A stretch of 64,000 nucleotides of DNA from Fimbriiglobus ruber (GTDB taxonomy: Bacteria > Planctomycetota > Planctomycetia > Gemmatales > Gemmataceae). Of the stretch, positions 57,807-64,000 are shown piece after piece; positions within the stretch are counted from its first letter, which is position 1, and every line of letters starts with the position of its first letter. The stretch covers positions 620,001-684,000 of the forward strand of contig NZ_NIDE01000002.1 of NCBI RefSeq assembly GCF_002197845.1, in the 5' to 3' direction. The translations under genes and the position numbers were made by a program. Under the pieces are notes generated by a model. That model searched no databases, was not told the origin of the DNA, and saw only the letters and a list, made by a program, of their open reading frames with translations.

Positions 57807-59252
57807 TCCGTACTGCGTCAGAAGCCAGTCGACGGCTGCATCGAGCTGCGATTGATCGGCGGCGGCATAGTGCCGGTCAGCAATCGACCGCTCGGAATGT
57901 CCCAAAAACAAAAACCGCAAATCTCGGTGAACTGGATTTGATTTCAGTCGTGTGGCCGAAGTTTTGCGAAACACCTTCAACGACTTACCGGCCGCACTCA
58001 CATTTATTTTTCGCTTCAAAGTGTTGAACACCGTCGCAACATTGTCTGATTTTCGCATTTTGCCTGCGTCGGTTGTCTCCGTCCATACCCACGGTTGCCC
58101 CGATTTCGTGGTCAACGCCCGGACCTCACTCTCGTCTGTGTTCGTGTATTCCCGTAGCAGTGACACGACCTCCGGCCACAGTTTGTACGACACCAGACGA
58201 CCCGCTTTCCGCTTCGACATTTTCGACCGACGGCGGGTAATCCGGCCCGCTTCCAAATCGACCTCCGTTTTGAGCAGATCGGCCACATCCTTTTGCGTGG
58301 CGCCGGTGTTCAGCATGAGTAACAGTAGCAGCCGGTGAACCCCACGGGCGGCGCCGAGCATCGACCGTATTTCGTCGTTCGTGAACGTGGGAATGGTGCG
58401 TTCGGGACGTTCAAATCGATGTTTCTTGTCGTTGAGGTTTTTCGGGAGAGCGGCAATTGCGTCACGTTCCCATAGCCACCGGACGAACGTACGGGCGATG
58501 CCGAAAATCTTGCTGGCCGTGTCCGGCGACCACCCGGCGGCACGGGACGCATCCCGCTTGACGACCTGTCCGGCACAGTGGACGTACCAGCGGTGCCACA
58601 CGTCAGCCGTTATGACCTCGACGGCGTTGGCCGACCCGACAAACTGGACGAACACGCTCAGATGACGCCGTAACGAATCGGCCGATTCGTTCGATCGGAC
58701 GCCCGCAATTGCTTCGTCTCGCCGGTCGCCTACCCACCGAGTAGCGTATCCCTCGACGGACGTTTCGACGGGCACAACCGACGAACGCTTCGCACGGTCA
58801 CGCCAAACTGTCTCACCCCCGAACATCTCCGCAATTTTTCTTGTGTCTAACTTGTGGACATCGATACCAGATTCAAACGCAGTTAGCAGCGCCCGCATAA
58901 GTGCGTCGTGCGTGGCGTCGACCACGTCGTCCGGTTCGGCGACCTCGACCCGTTTCATCTCGTCGGCTATCTCGTCTGCGTCCGAATGTTCCCCGGCGGC
59001 ACGGGACGCATCACGCATCCGGGCCAGCTCGTCGAGGCGTGCCCGGTGAGGATGCGCCGCTACCGTCTCAGACTCAAGCGAAGCCCGCTTCGCCTCCCAC
59101 CATGTATTAGCAGTTTGATATGATAGTTCTTTTGACCACTTTGACTCATGCAGTCCCAATTGGGCACAAGTCACCCGGTACATCGTTCCACGAAACATCT
59201 TTTGCCAGCGTCGGTGTCCAGCGTCCCACGACATCAAAATTGCCCGGGGCAT
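57801..59252 (-). CDS. divergent tyrosine recombinase
   Basis: 483 residues from ATG 59252 (GAGG upstream). The C-terminal catalytic domain has KVFRKTSATRL, LGHSERSIADRHY with the active-site Tyr, and the box NTGATQKDVADLL. In normal integrases the first box carries Arg (TGLRxSE); here the position reads ATQ, so Arg I seems absent. The box-II His is Lys. It may be a catalytically altered recombinase or use another Arg. It stands 130 bp from the tRNA-Val fragment, as integrases do beside their own att site. Confidence 0.75.
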   Translation of the reverse strand: MPRAILMSWDAGHRRWQKMFRGTMYRVTCAQLGLHESKWSKELSYQTANTWWEAKRASLESETVAAHPHRARLDELARMRDASRAAGEHSDADEIADEMKRVEVAEPDDVVDATHDALMRALLTAFESGIDVHKLDTRKIAEMFGGETVWRDRAKRSSVVPVETSVEGYATRWVGDRRDEAIAGVRSNESADSLRRHLSVFVQFVGSANAVEVITADVWHRWYVHCAGQVVKRDASRAAGWSPDTASKIFGIARTFVRWLWERDAIAALPKNLNDKKHRFERPERTIPTFTNDEIRSMLGAARGVHRLLLLLMLNTGATQKDVADLLKTEVDLEAGRITRRRSKMSKRKAGRLVSYKLWPEVVSLLREYTNTDESEVRALTTKSGQPWVWTETTDAGKMRKSDNVATVFNTLKRKINVSAAGKSLKVFRKTSATRLKSNPVHRDLRFLFLGHSERSIADRHYAAADQSQLDAAVDWLLTQYGV

Positions 59253-59382
59253 GGATTTTTTTCCTCTTTTTTGAACACTCAAACCTGTGTTCGATGGGAT
59301 AAATCGGGGGGATAAAAGGGGCGAATACCGGGAAAATTTATCCCATGATGTGTCAAAAACAAGGCGAATTTACCAGAAGTGC

Positions 59383-59430
59383 GTTCTTCACACGGACGAA
59401 GTCACAGGTTCAAATCCTGTATCGCCCACT
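59383..59430 (+). tRNA. 3' half of tRNA-Val(CAC), probable att site
   Basis: Anticodon stem-loop CGTTC-TTCACAC-GGACG (anticodon CAC), variable AAGTC, T arm ACAGG-TTCAAAT-CCTGT and acceptor strand ATCGCCC-A. The sequence before it (GGCGAATTTACCAG) cannot form a D arm, so this is not a complete tRNA. The preserved 3' half is what site-specific integration into a tRNA gene leaves behind. The complete gene should be beyond the left end of the window. Confidence 0.75.
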
Positions 59431-59437
59431 GAGTTAC

Positions 59438-59475
59438 GACGAGTCATGCACGCTTTTGTGCACGCTTCGTCGTGG
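59438..59475 (+). terminator. hairpin after the tRNA fragment
   Basis: ACGACGA (59438-59444) pairs with TCGTCGT (59469-59475), with inner TGCAC / GTGCA and a GCTTTT loop. Probably the former tRNA terminator. Confidence 0.6.
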
Positions 59476-59590
59476 TAAGTGAAAAGAAAACCCGGCCACC
59501 CGTAGCAGCGGATGGCCGGGCACACGTCGCAGCAAGCCCTTCGGCTCACCACCACGCTGGTTCGGTGATTCCCGAGCAGGAGGGCAAATC

Positions 59591-60721
59591 ATGCCTCAAA
59601 CTTCTCGTCCGTGGTTCCGCAAGCAGACCGGCTGGTGGATGGCTCAGGTCAACCACAAGCAAGAGAAACTCGCCAAAGGGAAAGAGAACAAGCGAGAGGC
59701 AGAACAGAAACTCCGCGATCTACTTTCGCTCCAGGCCGCCAACCCCCAACCCGATTCCGGCCGGCTCACTGTCGCCGCCGTAATCGACCTTTACATCGAA
59801 TTCGCCAAATCCCGCCTCGACCCGACGACACTCGAAGAGCGGAAGCGCTACTTCCAGGCGTTCGCCGAAGCCCACGGGTTCCGCGCCGTCAACGACCGCG
59901 ATTGCTTGCCCTATCACCTCACGGCATGGATTGACTCGAAGCCCGAGTGGCAGAGCGACTGGACGAAGAACCACGCGGTCGCGATCATCCACCGCCCATT
60001 CAACTGGGCAGCCAAGCAGCGGCTCATTGCCGCCAACCCGTTTCGAGGCGTCACGCACCGACCCGGGGCACCGCGACGACCGATGACGGACGACGAGTTC
60101 AAACGGCTCGTCGTCGCTTCGCATGGGCGTCAAGTGAAGGTCGGACCTAATCCGGGGGACCGTTTCGTCGAATTCCTCCGGTTCCTCCGACTGACCGGCG
60201 CACGTCCGTGCGAGGCGAGTAAGCTCCGGTGGACCGACATCAACCTCGATTCCGCGGTAGTCATGCTCGTGAAGCACAAGTCCACGAAGACCCAGCGGAC
60301 GCCGAAACCGCGGGTGATTTCGCTCGATGCGGAGATCGTCCGGCTGCTGATCACGATCCGGGCACGGAACGAGGTCGGCGAGTTCGTCTTCTACAACCAC
60401 CGCGGAACGACGTGGAACCGCTCGAACCTATCGCTACGGTTACAACGCGGTAGGAAGAAGGCGAACATCCCACCGGACGCGAAGCTCTACGGACTGAGGC
60501 ACGCCTTCGGCACAAGAGCGATCCTGAACGGCGTGGACATCAAAACCCTGGCTGAGCTGATGGGCCACACGACCACGCGCGTCACCGAACACTACGTGCA
60601 TATTGCCGGAAATGTCGCGCACCTTCACGCCGCGTTGCAGAAGGTGAACGGCTCCGTCACACCGCTCCCTGTTTCCGCCACGCCTCCAGCAGTCGAGTCC
60701 CATCCAGATGCCCGAATGTAG
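59591..60721 (+). CDS. tyrosine recombinase/integrase of the right-hand element
   Basis: 376 residues. N-terminal DNA-binding domain to about 160, then catalytic boxes: LTGARPCEASKLRW (Arg I), HKSTKTQ Lys, LYGLRHAFGT (Arg II) and ELMGHTTTRVTEHYVH with the Tyr nucleophile. It lies 160 bp after the tRNA fragment, reading away from it. This is the first gene containing CGCG tetranucleotides. Likely integrates the right-hand element into tRNA-Val. Confidence 0.88.
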   Translation: MPQTSRPWFRKQTGWWMAQVNHKQEKLAKGKENKREAEQKLRDLLSLQAANPQPDSGRLTVAAVIDLYIEFAKSRLDPTTLEERKRYFQAFAEAHGFRAVNDRDCLPYHLTAWIDSKPEWQSDWTKNHAVAIIHRPFNWAAKQRLIAANPFRGVTHRPGAPRRPMTDDEFKRLVVASHGRQVKVGPNPGDRFVEFLRFLRLTGARPCEASKLRWTDINLDSAVVMLVKHKSTKTQRTPKPRVISLDAEIVRLLITIRARNEVGEFVFYNHRGTTWNRSNLSLRLQRGRKKANIPPDAKLYGLRHAFGTRAILNGVDIKTLAELMGHTTTRVTEHYVHIAGNVAHLHAALQKVNGSVTPLPVSATPPAVESHPDARM

Positions 60722-60971
60722 TTCCACGGCCCTTCGCCCGGTTTGCTGTTGCGGGCCGGGCGTCGTTCGCTCCGGTCTCGCGACAGCACGTGGCACGGTA
60801 TTCGTCGAGCGCGGCCGGTTCGATTCGGAGTGTTCCCCGCCCGGTGCCATGTCGTTCGTGTCGAATTCGCCCCGCCCGACACAGCGCGTACACGAGGCCG
60901 CGCGAGACGCTCAGACGCTCGGCAGCTTCCTTAATCGTGAGCGGTTTCGTCGCTTCGTTCGTTGTGTTCAT
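60657..60971 (-). CDS. excisionase-like helix-turn-helix protein
   Basis: 104 residues from ATG 60971. MerR/excisionase-type HTH: TIKEAAERLSVSRGLVYALCRAGRI, then RHGTGRGTLRIEPAALDEYRA. It overlaps the last 65 bp of the integrase gene on the opposite strand. Typical partner for control of excision. Confidence 0.75.
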   Translation of the reverse strand: MNTTNEATKPLTIKEAAERLSVSRGLVYALCRAGRIRHERHGTGRGTLRIEPAALDEYRATCCRETGANDARPATANRAKGRGTTFGHLDGTRLLEAWRKQGAV

Positions 60972-61156
60972 CATGCGAATCTCTTGACTGACGCACCGAC
61001 TCCTTCACGGCGCTCTCTCGGAAGTGCAGTGTCTTCCTGCTGTGTTCTTCCCGCTGTTCTTGCTTGTCGCTTGTCCCGCTGAGTATTTCGCTCTCAAATG
61101 TCGTGAGATGGGCTACGCATTTCTACTGCGCGAATGATTTCGATAGCTGCCGATGA

Positions 61157-61357
61157 TTAAAGATCCCATGCCCGGTTCCACACCTCCACCGACGGCGGAA
61201 GCTCCGACCGCATCACCTCCTCAATCGCCTGAGTGGTGCCAGTCAGCAACTCGTCTTGTGCTTCATCGATCAGCCCCGCGCTGAGCCGGTCCAGGACGCA
61301 CTGGGCAGCGGTGGCGGCGAACGCGCGCACCTGTCGGTCGTCGATCGTGAACGTCAT
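61157..61357 (-). CDS. 66-aa hypothetical protein
   Basis: Acidic helical protein (DDRQVRAFAATAAQCVLDRL, DEAQDELLTGTTQAIEEVM). Start ATG 61357 with AGGAGACCCG upstream. No family recognised. Part of a run of tiny genes on the same strand. Confidence 0.55.
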   Translation of the reverse strand: MTFTIDDRQVRAFAATAAQCVLDRLSAGLIDEAQDELLTGTTQAIEEVMRSELPPSVEVWNRAWDL

Positions 61358-61365
61358 CGGGTCTC

Positions 61366-61545
61366 CTAATTGTCGGACGGGGTGAACTCCTGCCGAAACG
61401 CGACGAACGTTGCCAGCGCGGCCTTGATGTGGACCCGCAGCTGCTCGTACTGCTCCGAAGGCAAGAGGTTCAGAATTTCTGGCAAGCGGTTGTACAGGTC
61501 AGCGGCCGACGCGGCGGCCACGTCGGCCAGGATATTGTCGTTCAC
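61366..61545 (-). CDS. 59-aa hypothetical protein (GTG start)
   Basis: Starts at GTG 61545 after GGAGGAGCAACA. The sequence begins VNDNILADVAAASAADLYNR and continues LPEILNLLPSEQYEQLRVH, a helical acidic peptide. It ends 8 bp before the start of the next gene downstream, so the two are probably co-translated. Confidence 0.55.
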   Translation of the reverse strand: MNDNILADVAAASAADLYNRLPEILNLLPSEQYEQLRVHIKAALATFVAFRQEFTPSDN

Positions 61546-61587
61546 TGTTGCTCCTCCGGATCGGGGTGACGCCGGCGCGGTTCCGGC

Positions 61588-61779
61588 TCACGGGGCCTGT
61601 TTCGCGTTTCCGTTCTCGTGTATCACCGACTTCTCGTCGCTCCGACCGACGAGCTTTTTGATCAGGCCCCGCACGAACATGCGGGCCAATTTCCCGGCGC
61701 TGCTGCGGCTGTTTAGCAACTGGATGACGCCGACCCAGAACAACACGCTCAGCATCAGAAGTAACGTCCAGCACGACAT
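61588..61779 (-). CDS. 63-aa single-pass membrane protein
   Basis: From ATG 61779: CWTLLLMLSVLFWVGVIQLL is one membrane helix, followed by a basic cytoplasmic tail (FVRGLIKKLVGRSDEK). Could support the transfer apparatus; function unknown. Confidence 0.55.
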   Translation of the reverse strand: MSCWTLLLMLSVLFWVGVIQLLNSRSSAGKLARMFVRGLIKKLVGRSDEKSVIHENGNAKQAP

Positions 61780-61871
61780 GCCATTCGTCTCCCTTGTCCG
61801 GTCGTTGACTCCGGGCCACGAACTCCCCTCACGCACCCGGCCCGGTCCGGGTGCCTGTCCCGCACGGGCCG

Positions 61872-62087
61872 TCAGTTGACGAAGTGGCGTCGCACGAGGG
61901 CGTGGATGCGGGACGCCTCGGCGTTCGTCAGTTCCTGGACCGTCTTGCCGAAGAGCTGATTCGCGTACTGAGTGGTCAGGCGGTTGGCACGATCCTTCTC
62001 CAGCTGCGACAGGTTGTCGTACCAGAGGAGGGTCGCACCGCCGCCGATGACGGCGAGCAGTCCGAGGAGCGGTACGATCGGAAACAT
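61872..62087 (-). CDS. 71-aa membrane-anchored protein
   Basis: From ATG 62087 after AAGGAGAG. Membrane helix FPIVPLLGLLAVIGGGATLLW, then a charged helix (SQLEKDRANRLTTQYANQLF, VQELTNAEASRIHALV). No family recognised. Confidence 0.6.
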   Translation of the reverse strand: MFPIVPLLGLLAVIGGGATLLWYDNLSQLEKDRANRLTTQYANQLFGKTVQELTNAEASRIHALVRRHFVN

Positions 62088-62127
62088 GGGACTCTCCTTG
62101 TTGGCAATGGGGTCGGAGTGAAAGGGG

Positions 62128-62307
62128 TTACTTGCCACGCCCGGGGCGCGGCTGTCCAGGCGGTGAGGCCGCCGTGCCGGTGGGCTTTCCGGCCGGCGGG
62201 CGGGGTTTGCAGCTCGGCTGGCCGACGCCACCGCCGGATCTATCTCCGTCCGTTCCGCGTGCGATGAACGCAGCGAGGAGTGCCAGGCCGACGTTGATCC
62301 ATCCCAT
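62128..62307 (-). CDS. 59-aa membrane-anchored Pro/Gly-rich protein
   Basis: From ATG 62307 after AAAGGAGAAAAC. Short membrane helix (WINVGLALLAAFIA), then a Pro/Gly/Lys-rich tail (KPRPPAGKPTGTA). No family recognised. Confidence 0.55.
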   Translation of the reverse strand: MGWINVGLALLAAFIARGTDGDRSGGGVGQPSCKPRPPAGKPTGTAASPPGQPRPGRGK

Positions 62308-62405
62308 GTTTTCTCCTTTCGGTGTGACATTTCCCGCTCGCGGTCTTGTGCCCGTGAGCGACCAGATGGCAGTGCCGACTGTGACGATTTGACCGACCGG
62401 CGAAT

Positions 62406-62681
62406 TTACCGACCCATCCCGCCGCGCTCGCGACCTTGGTCGTGGTCAGGAGGTTGAGTGTCGGGCTGGGCGTGTTCGGAGACCGGACCTTGCTCGGGCG
62501 ACGGGGTGTACTGGCCGGGACCGTAGGAAACGAACGCATGGCCGTTGAACAAGGCCGAGGCCAGTTCCATCGAACCTTGGACCCCGAGCCGCTTCAGCTC
62601 TGCGCCAGTCTCGGGGACCACCGCCAGGACGCGCTCCCGCACGTGATGCAGCGCCTTCTCTAACCAGTTCGAGTCAGCCAC
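62406..62681 (-). CDS. 91-aa hypothetical protein before the coupling gene's end
   Basis: Helical first 60 residues (NWLEKALHHVRERVLAVVPETGAELKRLG), then a Pro/Gln-rich, Arg/Gly tail. It starts 3 bp after the stop of the coupling protein gene on the same strand, so it is co-transcribed and may be a transfer accessory. Confidence 0.6.
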   Translation of the reverse strand: MADSNWLEKALHHVRERVLAVVPETGAELKRLGVQGSMELASALFNGHAFVSYGPGQYTPSPEQGPVSEHAQPDTQPPDHDQGRERGGMGR

Positions 62682-62684
62682 AAC

Positions 62685-64000
62685 TCACCGTCCTTTCGGT
62701 GCGGGCGAAATGATGAAGACATTCCTGCCTTTCTTCTCCACGGGGAGAAACGGACCGACCGGCGCCTGCGGACCGGTTGAGGCGGGCAAAGGGCGCGGGG
62801 TTGCGCGCTCCACCTGGCCATTCGTCTCGGCTGTCATCATCAGGGCGAACACGGCGGCGAAGAACAACAGGATCAGCGCGCGGGCGAAGGTCGTAAAGGC
62901 GAGCACGCCGTGGCGAATCAGACCGGGCGGGCGGGTGAGACCTCCCTCCTCGAAATATCTCACCAGGCGGGTCACCACCGGCGGCACGCCCGGCGTGAAG
63001 GTGATAGCCGTGCGGGGATCAAGATTTATACATTCGTCTGGTGTTAATAATTTACGACCAATTTGTGACCAGTTGTCATTGCGACCCGAGGACGTGCCGG
63101 TGTTCCAGGAAACGCCCCCTTGTCCGCCGAACGTGCTTGAACGGGAACGCCCGGTGGTGGACCCACCACTGGCGACGGGGATGGTCGCGGAGCCCAGCCG
63201 GTTACTGACGTACTCGGCCGTCGGCAGGTCGTTGACCGCGAAAAACACCTGCGAGGTGTTGGAGAGAAGCGTCTGGCCCTGATCCTCCGGCCAGCATAGT
63301 TTGAGTTGGCCCATGCTCTGGTAGTAGAACTGACATCTGATTCCGTAGGCCCTGTACTTATCGACGGCATCCTTCAGCGAATTCATTCCGTGGCCAAGCG
63401 AGGCGGCCTCATCGAGTACGAAATGGACCTTGTTCTCCTCGTTCAGTCCACCTCGCACGATGACACGCATCAACGTCCCGACCCACAAGCGCAACAATCC
63501 CATGCACGCCTGCATGTGTTCGGGCGGGAGTACCAAGTAAATGGTCATCCGCCCCCGGCGCAGTTCCGCGGGGTCGAAACTGGAGGATCGCGTACTCTCC
63601 GCGACGGCCGGTGTGTCGAGGAACCGTAGATGCCGCGATGTGGTCGTCAACGCCGAACTCAACTCCCGGTCCTCGAAGTGATCCAACTGGTGCCCCATGC
63701 GGGCCACGAATTCGTCATCGGAGGCGGACAAGAGCTTGATCGCGGTCTCCATCTTCGAGGGCTCGAACAACCCGCGGAACGTCTGGAGCGATCGGTCATC
63801 GGATGGGGCGTGGTGGACGACGCACGCCATCAGGCCCGCCGCCCACATCTCGGCCGCGTCGTTCCAGTGGGGATCTTTCTCCTGGCCGGTGCGCACGATC
63901 AGTTCCGCCGCCAAGCTCCGGATGTCGTCCGGAGCGGTTCGCGACCCCTTGCGAATCTCATTCAGCGGGTTGAGGGTGTCCGGGCGCGGTGTGATGATCC
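62685..64000 (-). CDS. TraD/VirD4-type coupling protein, 5' end outside the window
   Basis: The frame is open to the window edge; about 438 residues are visible. NEIRKGSRTAPDDIRSLA, RTGQEKDPHWNDAAEMWAAGLMACVV, VLPPEHMQACMGLLRLWVGTL, VHFVLDEAASLGHG (Walker B) and QFYYQSMGQLKLCWPE fit the C-terminal ATPase/TraM-recognition part of type IV coupling proteins. The Walker A part lies outside. Near the C-terminus a membrane helix (FARALILLFFAAVFALMM) is unusual for the family. It shows the right-hand element is conjugative. Confidence 0.85.
   Translation of the reverse strand, partial: IITPRPDTLNPLNEIRKGSRTAPDDIRSLAAELIVRTGQEKDPHWNDAAEMWAAGLMACVVHHAPSDDRSLQTFRGLFEPSKMETAIKLLSASDDEFVARMGHQLDHFEDRELSSALTTTSRHLRFLDTPAVAESTRSSSFDPAELRRGRMTIYLVLPPEHMQACMGLLRLWVGTLMRVIVRGGLNEENKVHFVLDEAASLGHGMNSLKDAVDKYRAYGIRCQFYYQSMGQLKLCWPEDQGQTLLSNTSQVFFAVNDLPTAEYVSNRLGSATIPVASGGSTTGRSRSSTFGGQGGVSWNTGTSSGRNDNWSQIGRKLLTPDECINLDPRTAITFTPGVPPVVTRLVRYFEEGGLTRPPGLIRHGVLAFTTFARALILLFFAAVFALMMTAETNGQVERATPRPLPASTGPQAPVGPFLPVEKKGRNVFIISPAPKGR

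Overview
The window looks like accessory DNA from a high-GC planctomycete, most likely of the Gemmata group. That is an inference from GC level, gene families and coding style; there is no rRNA or other marker gene. It can be read in five parts.

(1) 1 to about 6.4 kb is prophage- or plasmid-like: a partial gene, a DUF3168-type tail gene, a trypsin-like protease, a decayed methyltransferase, an ArdC-type antirestriction protein, a zinc-ribbon protein and an XRE regulator, with long non-coding gaps, strong terminators and a perfect 38-bp palindrome.

(2) About 6.5 to 38 kb is a defence island, almost all on the minus strand. Its core is a BREX locus read from 36.5 kb leftward: BrxA-like, a BrxF-like protein without a visible P-loop, BrxC/PglY ATPase, an N4/N6 DNA methyltransferase with a zinc ribbon, PglZ and BrxL. 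Spacing is 9-38 bp or ATGA overlaps. The same strand continues with an ApeA-like HEPN protein, a 112-aa protein, a RecB-nuclease/RNase H-like/SF1-helicase giant and a beta-propeller joined to it by ATGA. Further on are a ParB-methyltransferase fusion, a HEPN-CBS fusion, a DUF6508 protein, a protein with two SF1 helicase modules, an orphan gene and a secreted hydrolase. A PAPS-reductase-like gene (BrxP candidate) and a divergent XRE regulator flank the BREX promoter. The set mixes hallmarks of BREX types 3 (BrxF, PglXI-like methyltransferase) and 4 (BrxL, PAPS reductase).

(3) About 38 to 55.8 kb is a mosaic of small metabolic, stress and unknown genes (PhzF, DinB, TerD-like, DUF429, DUF3883, SEC-C, two TfoX, GIY-YIG/Cdd1, GyrI-like, VOC, VIT1, MFS, MarR with a QueG-like reductase). 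Several are decayed: RidA/monooxygenase, two acetyltransferase remnants, a C-terminal paralogue scrap, a cupin, the MFS tail and one TfoX.

(4) About 55.8 to 59.4 kb looks like the end of a mobile element: three iteron-like repeats, a winged-helix replication-initiator-like gene, a divergent tyrosine recombinase and a 3' half of tRNA-Val(CAC), the likely attachment site.

(5) 59.5 to 64 kb is a second element: tyrosine recombinase, excisionase-like HTH, a string of tiny genes and a TraD/VirD4-type coupling protein running off the window.

Reading every line, I found no CGCG tetranucleotide from base 1 to 59,713, although composition predicts several hundred. About fifty follow in the last 4.3 kb. 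The switch lies about 285 bp after the tRNA fragment. The two sides therefore probably have different histories, and the left 59 kb has lived under strong selection against CGCG.
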